A program made the position numbers and the translations under genes. From Rhodanobacter sp. (GTDB lineage: Bacteria; Pseudomonadota; Gammaproteobacteria; Xanthomonadales; Rhodanobacteraceae), in assembly GCA_030148505.1 (NCBI GenBank), contig JASBTI010000009.1, positions 124,001 to 188,000 on the forward strand: a stretch of 64,000 nucleotides of DNA. The letters are read 5' to 3'. Positions within the stretch are counted from its first letter, which is position 1, and each line of letters starts with the position of its first letter. The notes beneath the pieces are model-generated. The model searched no databases and was not told the origin of the DNA. It saw nothing but the letters and a program-made list of their open reading frames with translations. Shown piece by piece: positions 18,667 through 26,858 of the stretch.

Positions 18667-18682
18667 CCCCCCCCCCCCCCCC
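18667..18682. repeat. Homopolymeric C tract (16 C)
   Basis: An uninterrupted run of 16 cytosines lies in the 111-nt gap between the ends of the convergent hypothetical gene (18618) and mutM (18730). It is outside any coding region. Such tracts change length easily by slippage, or may be assembly-derived. Confidence 0.9.
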
Positions 18683-18729
18683 AGGTGTGGCGCCCGAGGT
18701 GCTTTTGGCTGTGCGCAAGGTGGCATCGT

Positions 18730-19557
18730 TCATCGCTGGCAATGCGGGCACCAGAACGTGGAGCGCTGGCCCTGCACCGTTTGCCGGATCAGCGAGCCGC
18801 ACACGTGGCAGGGTTCGCCGGCACGGCCATAGACATGCAGTTCGCGAAAGAAATAGCCGGGCGCGCCATCCGGGTTGAGAAAATCCCGCAAGGTGGTGCC
18901 GCCTCGTTCAATGGCCCAGCCCAGGATGCGCTTTATTTCCGCGGCCAACTGGGCATAGCGGACTCGGGAAACGGTGCCCGCGGCGCGGCGCGGGTTGATG
19001 CCGGCGGCAAACAACGCTTCGCTGGCGTAGATATTGCCAACACCTACCACCACCGCGTTATCCATCAGCAACAGTTTTACCGCAGCGCGGCGACCGCGGG
19101 ACGCCAGCCACAAGGTGTCGCCGGTGAAGGCGTCGGTCAGCGGTTCCGGGCCGAGCTTGGCCAGCAGCGGATGGAGGGTGTCTGGGGCCTGCCACAACAG
19201 GCAGCCGAAGCGGCGCGGATCGGTGAAGCGCAGGATGCGGTCGGCCTGAGTGTTATTGCGCGTCAGTGCGATGTCGACATGGTCGTGTTTGCCGATGGGT
19301 GCATCCGGGGGCAACACGCGCAGCATGCCGGACATGCCCAGGTGCAGCAGCGCGCTGCCGGCCTTGGTGTGCAGCAACAGGTACTTGGCACGCCGCTCGA
19401 CGGCATCGATACGCTGACCCGGCAGCAAGGTGCTTACCTCGGCTGGAATCGGCCAGCGCAGGTCGGCTCGGCGCAAGACTACCGCCGCCACCCGCTTGCC
19501 GATCAGGTAAGGCGCGATGCCGCGCCGGGTCGTTTCGACTTCGGGTAACTCAGGCAT
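18730..19557 (-). CDS. mutM: Formamidopyrimidine-DNA glycosylase MutM (Fpg)
   Basis: 275 residues. Excises oxidised purines such as 8-oxoguanine and nicks the abasic site. The catalytic [13 protein letters not shown] (Pro at position 2 after Met removal) is intact, followed by [30 protein letters not shown], the H2TH stretch [19 protein letters not shown] and the C-terminal zinc finger [20 protein letters not shown] then CPHC. Length is normal. It is the last gene downstream of the Gld-like ABC operon on the same strand, separated by only 15 nt. Confidence 0.95.
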   Translation of the reverse strand: MPELPEVETTRRGIAPYLIGKRVAAVVLRRADLRWPIPAEVSTLLPGQRIDAVERRAKYLLLHTKAGSALLHLGMSGMLRVLPPDAPIGKHDHVDIALTRNNTQADRILRFTDPRRFGCLLWQAPDTLHPLLAKLGPEPLTDAFTGDTLWLASRGRRAAVKLLLMDNAVVVGVGNIYASEALFAAGINPRRAAGTVSRVRYAQLAAEIKRILGWAIERGGTTLRDFLNPDGAPGYFFRELHVYGRAGEPCHVCGSLIRQTVQGQRSTFWCPHCQR

Positions 19558-19572
19558 GTTTGATTCCGCCGC

Positions 19573-20064
19573 TCAGTGCATCTCAATGATCTTGCTGGTC
19601 GGCGGCCGCGGCATATAGGTTTCCGATACCAGCGCGACCCGGTCACCCACCCGCACATAGCTTTGCGGTCCGGTCACCGAGCTGCCGCCGAACGCCAGCG
19701 TGTGTCCGTTCAGCACCAGCACCGCCAGCGGTGGCGCCAGGCCGATCCTGGCTGCCTGGAAGTCGCTGGCCGGTCGCCAGCTCAGGACGTTGGCTGCCGC
19801 CGTATTTGCCAGTTCGTTGAGGCGGCCGTCATCAGCGCGAGTGGGGTTGCCGTCCACCCGCCACCAGTGGCCGGCACGCTTTTCGTAGTGCCTCGTCGGG
19901 GTACCGGTGAGCGTCAGGGCAATGCGGTGGATACTGGCCGGCGCGATCTTCAGCAAGGTGCCTGGTGCCGCCACTGCCTCGCGATGCCACTGCCAGCCGG
20001 CCAGCGCCAGCAGCGCTGCGACGACAAACATCAGCATCAAACGGTGACGCATGGCGCGCTTCAT
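19573..20064 (-). CDS. Small membrane-anchored protein, DUF4340-like
   Basis: 163 residues with one N-terminal membrane segment (about 8-24); the rest faces the periplasm. The repeated pattern of ASIHRIALTLTG, HYEKRAGHWWRVDG and ADDGRLNELAN resembles DUF4340 proteins, which are commonly encoded beside GldG-like proteins. Function unknown; proposed to work with the ABC exporter because it starts 4 nt after the stop of that operon's GldG-like gene. Confidence 0.65.
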   Translation of the reverse strand: MKRAMRHRLMLMFVVAALLALAGWQWHREAVAAPGTLLKIAPASIHRIALTLTGTPTRHYEKRAGHWWRVDGNPTRADDGRLNELANTAAANVLSWRPASDFQAARIGLAPPLAVLVLNGHTLAFGGSSVTGPQSYVRVGDRVALVSETYMPRPPTSKIIEMH

Positions 20065-20067
20065 CGG

Positions 20068-21423
20068 TCAGCGCCGCCGCCGACGCCAGCTGATCAGTCC
20101 GCCGAGCAGTAGCAGCAGCAACGGCAGCGCGATCAGGAAACCCACACTGATCAGGTTGAGCTCGGTCTGCGAGATCTGCAGCAGCCGATCCGGCGCGCCG
20201 CGGGGTGGCAGGTCGACCAGTTTGTCGTCGCCCAGCAACCAATCGAAGATCCGCTCTCCCAGGGCGCGATTGCCGCCATTGCCGAGGAAAGTGTTGGAGA
20301 GAAAATCCCCGTCGCCGATCACCACCACGCGTTGCTGGCTCTTGTCCGGACTCGGCGACAGGCGGCTCAGCGCGAAACCGAAGTCCAACGGCCCCTTCAG
20401 CTCGCCGGCGGCAGCATCGAAGTGGATTTCCGAAGGCTTGGCGTTGTCGATCGGTTTGAACTCGGTCCAGCTCTGCGCGCTGGAGCGCAGAAACGCCTGC
20501 ACCGCCCACTGCCCCTGCGACGTCCGCGCCAGCGCAGAGACCTGGGGAAACAGCGTGGTCAGCACGAAGCCGCGGGTAATCGCCTGCGGCGGATAGTCAC
20601 CCAACGCGATCATGCGAGGGTCATGCAGGCCAAGCGCAGTCCCGGAGCCGTCCACTAGCACACCGGGCAACACCTGAATGCCCAAGGCGGCCGCCAGGGG
20701 CTTGAGTCCGAGGTCCTTGTTGGTCGGATCGGTCAGCCACAACAGGTTGCCGCCGTCGCGCACATAGGTCAGCAGAGCCTGTACCGCCCCCGTGGACAAC
20801 GGCAGCGCCGGACTGGCCAGCACCACCAGGTCGGTATGCTGCGGCACCTGCGCGACTTGCGCGAAGTTGAGCGGCACGGCGCGCATGCCGCGTGCCTCCA
20901 GTTGCGACATGAAGCTGCCGAGATCGGCATTGGCCTTGCCATCGGCGCGTCGCTCGCCGTCGCCGGAGACAAATGCCACGATGCGGTCGTTGCCCCGGAT
21001 CAGCCGCTCCAGTGCATTGGTGAGACTGGATTCGGACAGCTCGTCCAGGCGTTGCTCGCGGCCCTTGTAGTGCAGGATCAGGGTGCCGTCCACGGTAATC
21101 CCGAGATCGCGCATTTTGGCCGGATCCAGTTCTGGATCGACGAAGCGCAGGCTGATATCCGGCTTGACCTGTTGGTAGCGTTGCAGGAATCCAGCCACGG
21201 TCTGGCGCAAGTGACCTTGTGGGTTGGCGTAACTGACGATTTGCACCGGACCATCGAGTTTGGCCAGCACGGCGCGGCTGGCCGCCGACAGACTGGCGCG
21301 GCCGTGCACCGTCCAGTCCGCTTCATGGGAGTAGCGGCTGCTGAGGAAACCGAGTGCGCCGGCGGCCAGCAACAGCAGCAGCGCCCACAGCCAGCCATCA
21401 AGACATCGCATCAGACGGCGCAT
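20068..21423 (-). CDS. GldG-like ABC-transporter auxiliary protein
   Basis: 451 residues with one membrane helix at each end and a large periplasmic domain between. Segments such as LSAASRAVLAKLDGPVQIVS, FVSGDGERR, VVLASPALPLSTGAVQALL and GGNLLWLTDPT are typical of the GldG / ABC_transp_aux (IFT52-like) family. Start: ATG 21423, which overlaps the permease's stop by one base (TGATG), a translational-coupling arrangement; a TTG one codon earlier is possible. In Bacteroidetes the homologue is part of the gliding-motility GldAFG exporter; in proteobacteria the substrate is unknown. Confidence 0.75.
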   Translation of the reverse strand: MRRLMRCLDGWLWALLLLLAAGALGFLSSRYSHEADWTVHGRASLSAASRAVLAKLDGPVQIVSYANPQGHLRQTVAGFLQRYQQVKPDISLRFVDPELDPAKMRDLGITVDGTLILHYKGREQRLDELSESSLTNALERLIRGNDRIVAFVSGDGERRADGKANADLGSFMSQLEARGMRAVPLNFAQVAQVPQHTDLVVLASPALPLSTGAVQALLTYVRDGGNLLWLTDPTNKDLGLKPLAAALGIQVLPGVLVDGSGTALGLHDPRMIALGDYPPQAITRGFVLTTLFPQVSALARTSQGQWAVQAFLRSSAQSWTEFKPIDNAKPSEIHFDAAAGELKGPLDFGFALSRLSPSPDKSQQRVVVIGDGDFLSNTFLGNGGNRALGERIFDWLLGDDKLVDLPPRGAPDRLLQISQTELNLISVGFLIALPLLLLLLGGLISWRRRRR

Positions 21424-22193
21424 CAACCACGCTCCCGGTCAGCGGCAAGTCGGCGCGTGGCCAGGATCAGCGCGAATGTGATCACCAAGGCGAACCATGT
21501 CAGGTCGGTGGTCGAGACCAGGCCACGCAGCAGCGGTTGCTCGTGTGTGCTCATCGCCAGCCAGTTGATGGCGCCGCCGTTGACACCGGCCATCTGCGCG
21601 CCAAGATTCACGCTCCACAAGCCGAGGGCGATGATCAGAGCCGCGGCGGCGGCAATGGCTGGATGCGAGGCGAAGGCCGAGCAGGCCACTCCCAGCGCCG
21701 CCAACGTGGCCAGCATCAGCGCCAGCCCCAGGCTAGCCGCGGCCAGCTTGCCCCAGTCGAAGTGGGTGGCGTGACTCAGCGTCAACGGCATCGCCAGGAT
21801 CAGGGCCAGCCACAGCAGCAACCAGCCCAGTACGGCAAGATACTTGCCGAGCACGATCTGTGCCGCGGGCACGCCGGTCGCCAGCCCCAGCGGCATGGTG
21901 CCGTTGCGGCGCGCGCCGGCGAGCGCCGACATGGTGAGCAGTGGCACAACCAGAAAGGCCAGCTGGGCCAGCTGGCCCAGCAGCGGTACCGCCACCAGGT
22001 CGGTGAAGCCGGGGCCATCAGGTAGCGCGGCGCGCTGGATCTGGCCGGCCAGGAAGTTGCCGAGCATCAGGGTGAAGTTCCATGCCAGCCAGGCCAGCGT
22101 GAGCGCCGCCAGTACCCACGCCAGCGGACGTACCAGCAAGCGGCGCCACTCCAGCCGGGTCACGGCCCAGGTCGTCGTCAAGGCTGCGCTCAT
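21423..22193 (-). CDS. ABC transporter permease (GldF-like)
   Basis: 256 residues with six predicted membrane helices, starting with the short cytosolic TRLEWRRLLVRPL characteristic of ABC-2 type permeases. It overlaps its upstream ATPase gene by 4 nt (ATGA) and its downstream GldG-like gene by 1 nt, so the three are one operon. With the ATPase it should form the membrane pore of the exporter. Substrate unknown. Confidence 0.8.
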   Translation of the reverse strand: MSAALTTTWAVTRLEWRRLLVRPLAWVLAALTLAWLAWNFTLMLGNFLAGQIQRAALPDGPGFTDLVAVPLLGQLAQLAFLVVPLLTMSALAGARRNGTMPLGLATGVPAAQIVLGKYLAVLGWLLLWLALILAMPLTLSHATHFDWGKLAAASLGLALMLATLAALGVACSAFASHPAIAAAAALIIALGLWSVNLGAQMAGVNGGAINWLAMSTHEQPLLRGLVSTTDLTWFALVITFALILATRRLAADRERG

Positions 22194-22960
22194 GCCGCGC
22201 TGGCCGGAGGCTGCTGTGAGTTCATCATCGCGATCTCGAAAAAACGCCGCTCAAGGGCGGCATGGTCGTCGTCGTCGGCTACCCGGCCGTCATGCCGTAG
22301 TGTCCCTTCGTGCAGGATCGCCACGCGATCACATACGGCGGTTACTTCGGTCAGCAGATGGGTGGAGAGGATCACTGCCGTGCCCGCGGCGGCCTGTTCG
22401 CGAATCAACGTGCGCACCGCGGCCACTTGCAACGGATCGAGCGCATTGGCCGGCTCGTCCAGGACCAGCAGACAGGGGCTGTGCAGCAGGGCGCAGGCCA
22501 GGCCGAGCCGCTGTCGCTGGCCCTGCGAAAGTACCCCCGCAAGTCGTCGAGTCAAGAGCTGCAAGTCCAGCCGATCGAGGATGGCCTCGCGGGCCTGGCG
22601 TAGCGTCGCACCTTTCAGTCCGCGCAGGCGGCCATGGGCATCGAGGTGCTCGTTGACTGTCAGTTCGGGCCAAAGGGGCGCGCGCTCGGGTAGCCAGCCG
22701 ATTTGCCGCCGTGCCAGTTCCGGGTACTCCAGGAAATCCTCGCCGTTCAGGCGGATCCCGCCGCTGTCCGGCCGCAGTGCACCGGCAATCATCGACAAAG
22801 TGGTCGATTTGCCCGCGCCATTGACGCCCAGCAGGCCCAATACCTGGCCTCGGTGCAGCTCGAGACTGAGATTCTGCACCACCGGCCGTCCGGCACGGTG
22901 CCGGCTGAGGTCATTCAGCTGCAAGGCAATCGCGGATGCGGCGGAGTTGATCGGTGTCAT
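22190..22960 (-). CDS. ABC transporter ATP-binding protein (GldA-like)
   Basis: 256 residues. Walker A GVNGAGKSTT, signature LSQGQRQRLGLA, Walker B LLVLDEPANALDP and the switch His in STHLLTEV are all intact, so it should hydrolyse ATP. It belongs to the ABC-2 class of multidrug/gliding-type transporters (family of NatA, CcmA and GldA). It is the first gene of the operon that continues into permease, GldG-like and DUF4340-like proteins, and lies divergent to a desaturase 179 nt away. Confidence 0.85.
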   Translation of the reverse strand: MTPINSAASAIALQLNDLSRHRAGRPVVQNLSLELHRGQVLGLLGVNGAGKSTTLSMIAGALRPDSGGIRLNGEDFLEYPELARRQIGWLPERAPLWPELTVNEHLDAHGRLRGLKGATLRQAREAILDRLDLQLLTRRLAGVLSQGQRQRLGLACALLHSPCLLVLDEPANALDPLQVAAVRTLIREQAAAGTAVILSTHLLTEVTAVCDRVAILHEGTLRHDGRVADDDDHAALERRFFEIAMMNSQQPPASAA

Positions 22961-23054
22961 GGCTTGATTGTCCCGTTGACTTCGCGGTTAAACAACCTCA
23001 TACCGATGATTGTCTGTGAATTTGCGGCACGTTAACGTCTCGCTCTTGACCCCC

Positions 23055-23063
23055 TGTTATAAT
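23055..23063 (+). promoter_or_regulatory. Extended -10 promoter of the desaturase gene
   Basis: TGTTATAAT matches the extended -10 (TGnTATAAT) of the housekeeping sigma factor, 77 nt before the start at 23140. The -35 region 17 nt further upstream is weak (ACGTCT), which an extended -10 can offset. No reporter or start-site data; sequence match only. Confidence 0.5.
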
Positions 23064-23139
23064 TGTGGTTCACACCATGCTGGCGGGTACGGAACGCTCA
23101 GGCTACAGTGTGCCTACCCACTATATTTCGGTGTATTCC

Positions 23140-24333
23140 ATGCTTGATGCGGTGCTCAATTTCCTGAACGACGGTCTCGCCCATGCGACTTGGGTTGAGA
23201 TGCTGATCTATGTGCTGGTGGTGACCCAGCTCACCATTTTCACGGTGACCTTGTATCTGCATCGCAGCCAGACCCATCGCGGCGTGGACTTTCACCCGGT
23301 GCTGGCACACTTCTTCCGTTTCTGGGGCTGGTTGACGACCGGCATGGTCACCCGTGAGTGGGTGGCGGTCCATCGCAAGCACCACGCCAAGGTGGAGACC
23401 GAGGAAGATCCGCACAGTCCGATGATCTACGGCATTAAGAAGGTATTCTGGGACGGGGTATCGCTGTACCGCGATGCCTGCGCGTCGAAGCAGGACATGG
23501 AGCAGTACGGCCGCGGCACGCCAGATGACTGGGTCGAGCACAACGTCTACGGTGCGCACCCGTATTGGGGGCCGACCCTGATGCTGCTGATCAGCATTGC
23601 GCTGTTCGGCGTGATCGGTGCGGCGATCTGGGCCTTGCAGATGGTCTGGATTCCGTTCTGGGCTGCGGGCTTCGTCAACGGCATCGGTCATTGGGCCGGC
23701 TATCGCAATTTCGAGAGCGCCGATACCGCCCGCAACCTGATTCCGTGGGGTTTCTGGATTGGTGGTGAAGAATTGCACAACAACCATCATGCGTTTCCCA
23801 GTTCAGCCAAGTTCGCGCTACGCAAGTGGGAGTTCGACATCGGCTGGGCGGCAATCTGTGGCTTGCGTGCGGTTGGCCTGGCCAAAGTGCTGCGGGTGGC
23901 GCCGTCGCTTGACGTACGCCCAAACGTGCATCTGCCCGATGCCGATACCCTGAGGGCGGTGCTTACCCATCGCTTCCAGGCGATGACCGACTATTACCGT
24001 GGCGTGATCGTGCCGACCCTGAGCGACGAGGCGCATCACGCTGGCGACAGCATCAAGGCGGTGCCACGTCGGGTGCGTCTTGCACTGGCGGATGGCGGTC
24101 GCTGGCTGGATGGCGAGAATCACGCCAAACTGCAGGCGGTCTTGGCCAAGCGTCCAAACCTTAAGACGGTTTGCGAATTCCGCAGTCGCCTTGCGGCACT
24201 GATGGAGCAACGGGGTGCCGAGCAGACGCTGAAAGCGCTGCAACAATGGATTCACGAGGCCGAGCAGAGTGGCATCCGTGCGCTGCAGGACTTTGCTGCG
24301 CGGCTGAAGGGATATTCGGTCGCGACGGCCTGA
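23140..24333 (+). CDS. Acyl-CoA desaturase (fatty acid delta-9 type)
   Basis: 397 residues from ATG 23140. Integral-membrane di-iron desaturase: three His boxes HRSQTH, HRKHH and HNNHH (residues about 47-52, 84-88, 214-218) plus flanking hydrophobic segments. It introduces double bonds into acyl chains to adjust membrane fluidity. A DUF-like helical tail of about 120 residues (DALRAVLTHRFQAMTDYYRG onward) follows the catalytic domain, longer than stand-alone bacterial desaturases and typical of this gammaproteobacterial group. A strong terminator follows at 24354. Confidence 0.85.
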   Translation: MLDAVLNFLNDGLAHATWVEMLIYVLVVTQLTIFTVTLYLHRSQTHRGVDFHPVLAHFFRFWGWLTTGMVTREWVAVHRKHHAKVETEEDPHSPMIYGIKKVFWDGVSLYRDACASKQDMEQYGRGTPDDWVEHNVYGAHPYWGPTLMLLISIALFGVIGAAIWALQMVWIPFWAAGFVNGIGHWAGYRNFESADTARNLIPWGFWIGGEELHNNHHAFPSSAKFALRKWEFDIGWAAICGLRAVGLAKVLRVAPSLDVRPNVHLPDADTLRAVLTHRFQAMTDYYRGVIVPTLSDEAHHAGDSIKAVPRRVRLALADGGRWLDGENHAKLQAVLAKRPNLKTVCEFRSRLAALMEQRGAEQTLKALQQWIHEAEQSGIRALQDFAARLKGYSVATA

Positions 24334-24353
24334 TCGAAGACGGCCGGACTCAG

Positions 24354-24395
24354 CTCAGCAAAAAGGCCCGCCATATGGCGGGCCTTTTTGCTGAG
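24354..24395. terminator. Strong bidirectional terminator after the desaturase
   Basis: A perfect 19-bp stem (24354-24372 pairing with 24377-24395) with an ATAT loop. The arms carry AAAAAGGCCCGCC and GGCGGGCCTTTTT, so a U-run follows the GC core on either strand. Confidence 0.9.
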
Positions 24396-24417
24396 GGTTG
24401 TATGCGCTGACGGAGGG

Positions 24418-24444
24418 AAAAGAAAACCCGCCGTGGGGCGGGTT
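24418..24444 (-). terminator. Rho-independent terminator after rpmG
   Basis: 8-bp stem AACCCGCC/GGCGGGTT with a GTGG loop (24425-24444); read on the minus strand it is followed by a T-rich run ending TTTTCTTTT. It lies 57 nt past the rpmG stop. Confidence 0.8.
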
Positions 24445-24500
24445 GTTCTTCGCGCACGGGGGCGCTACTGCGGCAAGAGCCGGCGCTTGCGCGCCGTGTA

Positions 24501-24668
24501 TTACTTGATCTTGCCTTCCTTGTAGATCACGTGCTTGCGCACGACGGGATCGTATTTCTTGAACTCGAACTTTTCCGGCGTGTTCTTCTTGTTCTTCTGC
24601 GTGGTGTAGAAGTGGCCGGTGCCGGCCGAGGAGATCATGCGGATCTTGTCTTGGGTCTTGTTAGCCAT
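24501..24668 (-). CDS. rpmG: 50S ribosomal protein L33
   Basis: 55 residues, too short for most length filters but unmistakable: it begins [20 protein letters not shown], continues [20 protein letters not shown] and ends [15 protein letters not shown]. It lacks the cysteine pairs of the zinc-binding L33 type. It follows rpmB by 11 nt on the same strand in the usual rpmB-rpmG order. Confidence 0.97.
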   Translation of the reverse strand: MANKTQDKIRMISSAGTGHFYTTQKNKKNTPEKFEFKKYDPVVRKHVIYKEGKIK

Positions 24669-24679
24669 GATTTATATCC

Positions 24680-24916
24680 TCAGACCTTGTCGCCACGAGC
24701 GCGCATTTCCGCGATCACGGCATCGATGCCGTTCTTGTCGATCGTGCGCAGGGCGTTGTTGGATACCCGAAGCTTGATCCAGCGGTTCTCACTGGCCACC
24801 CAGAAGCGTCGTTCGTGCAGGTTGGGCAACCAGCGGCGACGGGTACGATTGTTGGCATGCGAGACATTGTTGCCTGTCTGCACGCCCTTTCCGGTAACTT
24901 GACATACGCGGGCCAT
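24680..24916 (-). CDS. rpmB: 50S ribosomal protein L28
   Basis: 78 residues from ATG 24916, beginning [20 protein letters not shown] and followed by [20 protein letters not shown], then the C-terminal [20 protein letters not shown]. This is the typical L28 length and sequence. GGAGGTC lies directly upstream; a further in-frame ATG at 24928 is too close to that site. The upstream region contains a 12-bp inverted repeat (see 25023-25082). Confidence 0.97.
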   Translation of the reverse strand: MARVCQVTGKGVQTGNNVSHANNRTRRRWLPNLHERRFWVASENRWIKLRVSNNALRTIDKNGIDAVIAEMRARGDKV

Positions 24917-25254
24917 GACGACCTCCATTGAGTGACTTCAGAAGCGCCCGGCCGGGAAAGCCTGCGCGTGAAGACATGTTCACCACCCGTTAGCCAGGGC
25001 AGTATCGGCCCAGCGGCGCGGGCGCCACGCGATGCTGGAGGTTGTTGCAAGCCGACGGTCGTGAGGTCCGCATCGCGTGGCGGACTGCCCGGAATTTCCG
25101 GGTCGAGGTAGGCGAGCCGCGTATTTTTGCAGATAAGTGCCCCGGGGCGCAATCGTTTGGAGCGCGGTAGGCACCCTCCAGCGTGCGCGTCGAGGGGATG
25201 TATGGAACAATCGACCTCTTTTTTCGACGCGACACGACTTTCGAGGAGTCTCCC
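24917..25254. other. Divergent rpmB / secB intergenic region
   Basis: 338 nt without a gene. It must contain promoters for both operons, but I could not identify a convincing -35/-10 pair on either strand. It contains a 12-bp inverted repeat (25023-25034 / 25071-25082) and a 15-nt palindrome CCCGGAATTTCCGGG at 25088. Confidence 0.6.
25023..25082. repeat. Long inverted repeat upstream of rpmB and secB
   Basis: CGCCACGCGATG (25023-25034) and CATCGCGTGGCG (25071-25082) are perfect 12-nt inverted repeats separated by 36 nt. In RNA they would form a stable stem about 107 nt from the rpmB start and 172 nt from secB. Function unknown. Confidence 0.7.
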
Positions 25255-25758
25255 ATGGCAGAAGTCATCACCAACGGCCAGGATAGTGGCCAGGGCAATC
25301 AGCCGCAGCTGGTGCTGCAGAAGATCTACGTCAAGGATGTCTCGTTCGAGGCGCCCAACGCACCGCAGATCTTCCATGAGATCGATGAGAACGATCAGCC
25401 GCAAGTCCAGCTCAATCTGGGCCAGAAAGCCAGCGATCTTGGCAACGATCTCTACGAAGTGGTGCTCAGCCTGACCTTGACCTGCACCGTCGGTGAGCGC
25501 ACCGCTTATCTGGCTGAAGTGGAACAAGCCGGTCTGTTCGGTATTGCCGGCTTCAATGAGACGGATCATGCGGGAATCATCGGCAGCTACTGCCCGAATC
25601 TGCTGTTTCCCTACGCCCGCCAGGTAATTTCTTCGCTGGTTCTCGAGGGCGGTTTCCCGCCGTTCCTGCTGCAGCCGATCAACTTCGACGCGCTGTATGC
25701 CGAGCAGCAGCGCCGCATGGCGACGGGCGACGAGGTTCCGGCGACGCTTAACAGCTGA
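25255..25758 (+). CDS. secB: Protein-export chaperone SecB
   Basis: 167 residues from ATG 25255, which has AGGAG nine bases upstream. SecB binds unfolded preproteins and hands them to SecA. Landmarks: [20 protein letters not shown] near the start, [33 protein letters not shown] and the late [20 protein letters not shown] then [15 protein letters not shown]. Length agrees with SecB. gpsA follows 10 nt after the stop, the same order as E. coli secB-gpsA. Confidence 0.95.
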   Translation: MAEVITNGQDSGQGNQPQLVLQKIYVKDVSFEAPNAPQIFHEIDENDQPQVQLNLGQKASDLGNDLYEVVLSLTLTCTVGERTAYLAEVEQAGLFGIAGFNETDHAGIIGSYCPNLLFPYARQVISSLVLEGGFPPFLLQPINFDALYAEQQRRMATGDEVPATLNS

Positions 25759-25768
25759 GTGGCCAAAA

Positions 25769-26794
25769 ATGGCTGAATATCCGACTCTCGCCATCCTCGG
25801 TGCCGGTTCCTGGGGCACCGCCCTGGCTGCGCTGACGACGCGCAATGGTGTCCCGACCCGGCTTTGGGGGCGGGATGGCGAGGCACTGGCGGTGATGGCT
25901 GAAACGCGCCGCAATCGGCGATATCTGCCGGAGATCGAGCTGCCGCCCGAGCTGGAGTTCGAGAGTGAGCTGGCCGCTGCCGTATCGGCTGCAGGGATCG
26001 TGCTGATCGTGGTGCCCAGCCATGCCTTCGCGTCGATGCTGGACGAGTTGGCGCCGCTGCTCGGTGCCGACACGGCCATCGGCTGGGCCAGCAAGGGTTT
26101 TGAACCCGGTACCGGACGCTTTTTGCACGAACTGGTGGCCGAGCGCTTGCCGGGCCATGCGGCGGCGGTGGTCACCGGGCCTTCCTTTGCTCGCGAGGTG
26201 GCGGCGGGGTTACCAAGTGCAGTCACTGTGCATTCGGACGATGACGCGTTCGCCCACCAGCTTGCCGGTCTGTTGCATGCGCCGAATCTGCGGGCGTATT
26301 CAGGCAGCGATATGCTCGGCGCGGAGTTGGGCGGTGCGATGAAGAATGTACTGGCGGTTGCCACGGGCATCGCCGACGGGATGGAGCTGGGGCTGAACGC
26401 CCGCGCCGGCCTGATTACCCGCGGCATGAACGAGATGTTGCGTTTGGGTGTGGCGCTGGGGGCACGGCCGGAAACCTTGATAGGGCTGTCCGGATTGGGC
26501 GATCTGGTACTTACCTGCACCGGCGATTTGTCACGAAATCGCCGCCTCGGCCTGGCACTGGGACGAGGCGTGGCCATAGACGAGGCTATACGGCAGATTG
26601 GTCAGGTGGTCGAGAGCGTGCTGACCGCCGATGAAGTGGCCCGTCTGGCCGCAAAACATGCGCTGGATCTGCCGATCAGCGCGGGTGTGCGCGCCGTATT
26701 GCATGGTGAGGTAACACCGATGGACGGTTTGCGCGCATTGATGGCTCGCGAGCAAAAGCCGGAATACCCCGGGGGATTGTTCGGCCGCTGCTGA
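25769..26794 (+). CDS. gpsA: Glycerol-3-phosphate dehydrogenase [NAD(P)+] GpsA
   Basis: 341 residues from ATG 25769. Reduces dihydroxyacetone phosphate to sn-glycerol-3-phosphate, the substrate of PlsB encoded earlier in the window. NAD(P)-binding [12 protein letters not shown] (9-20), [23 protein letters not shown], catalytic-Lys region [17 protein letters not shown] and the end [20 protein letters not shown] are all present. It follows secB by 10 nt. Confidence 0.96.
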   Translation: MAEYPTLAILGAGSWGTALAALTTRNGVPTRLWGRDGEALAVMAETRRNRRYLPEIELPPELEFESELAAAVSAAGIVLIVVPSHAFASMLDELAPLLGADTAIGWASKGFEPGTGRFLHELVAERLPGHAAAVVTGPSFAREVAAGLPSAVTVHSDDDAFAHQLAGLLHAPNLRAYSGSDMLGAELGGAMKNVLAVATGIADGMELGLNARAGLITRGMNEMLRLGVALGARPETLIGLSGLGDLVLTCTGDLSRNRRLGLALGRGVAIDEAIRQIGQVVESVLTADEVARLAAKHALDLPISAGVRAVLHGEVTPMDGLRALMAREQKPEYPGGLFGRC

Positions 26795-26858
26795 TCCGCG
26801 TCGTCGTTGTTACTCTTGCGCTGCTAAGCTCGGTGTTTTGGTTGTCGCCACGGATCGC

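Noticed and set aside
23045-23063. TTGACC just before TATAAT as a -35 element
   Set aside because: The spacing is only 7 bp; a -35 needs about 17. The extended -10 is the better reading.
24715-26577. Uninterrupted minus-strand frame of about 620 codons across rpmB, secB and gpsA
   Set aside because: It is antisense to clearly recognised genes, has no family likeness and no ribosome site; long open frames like this are common in GC-rich DNA.
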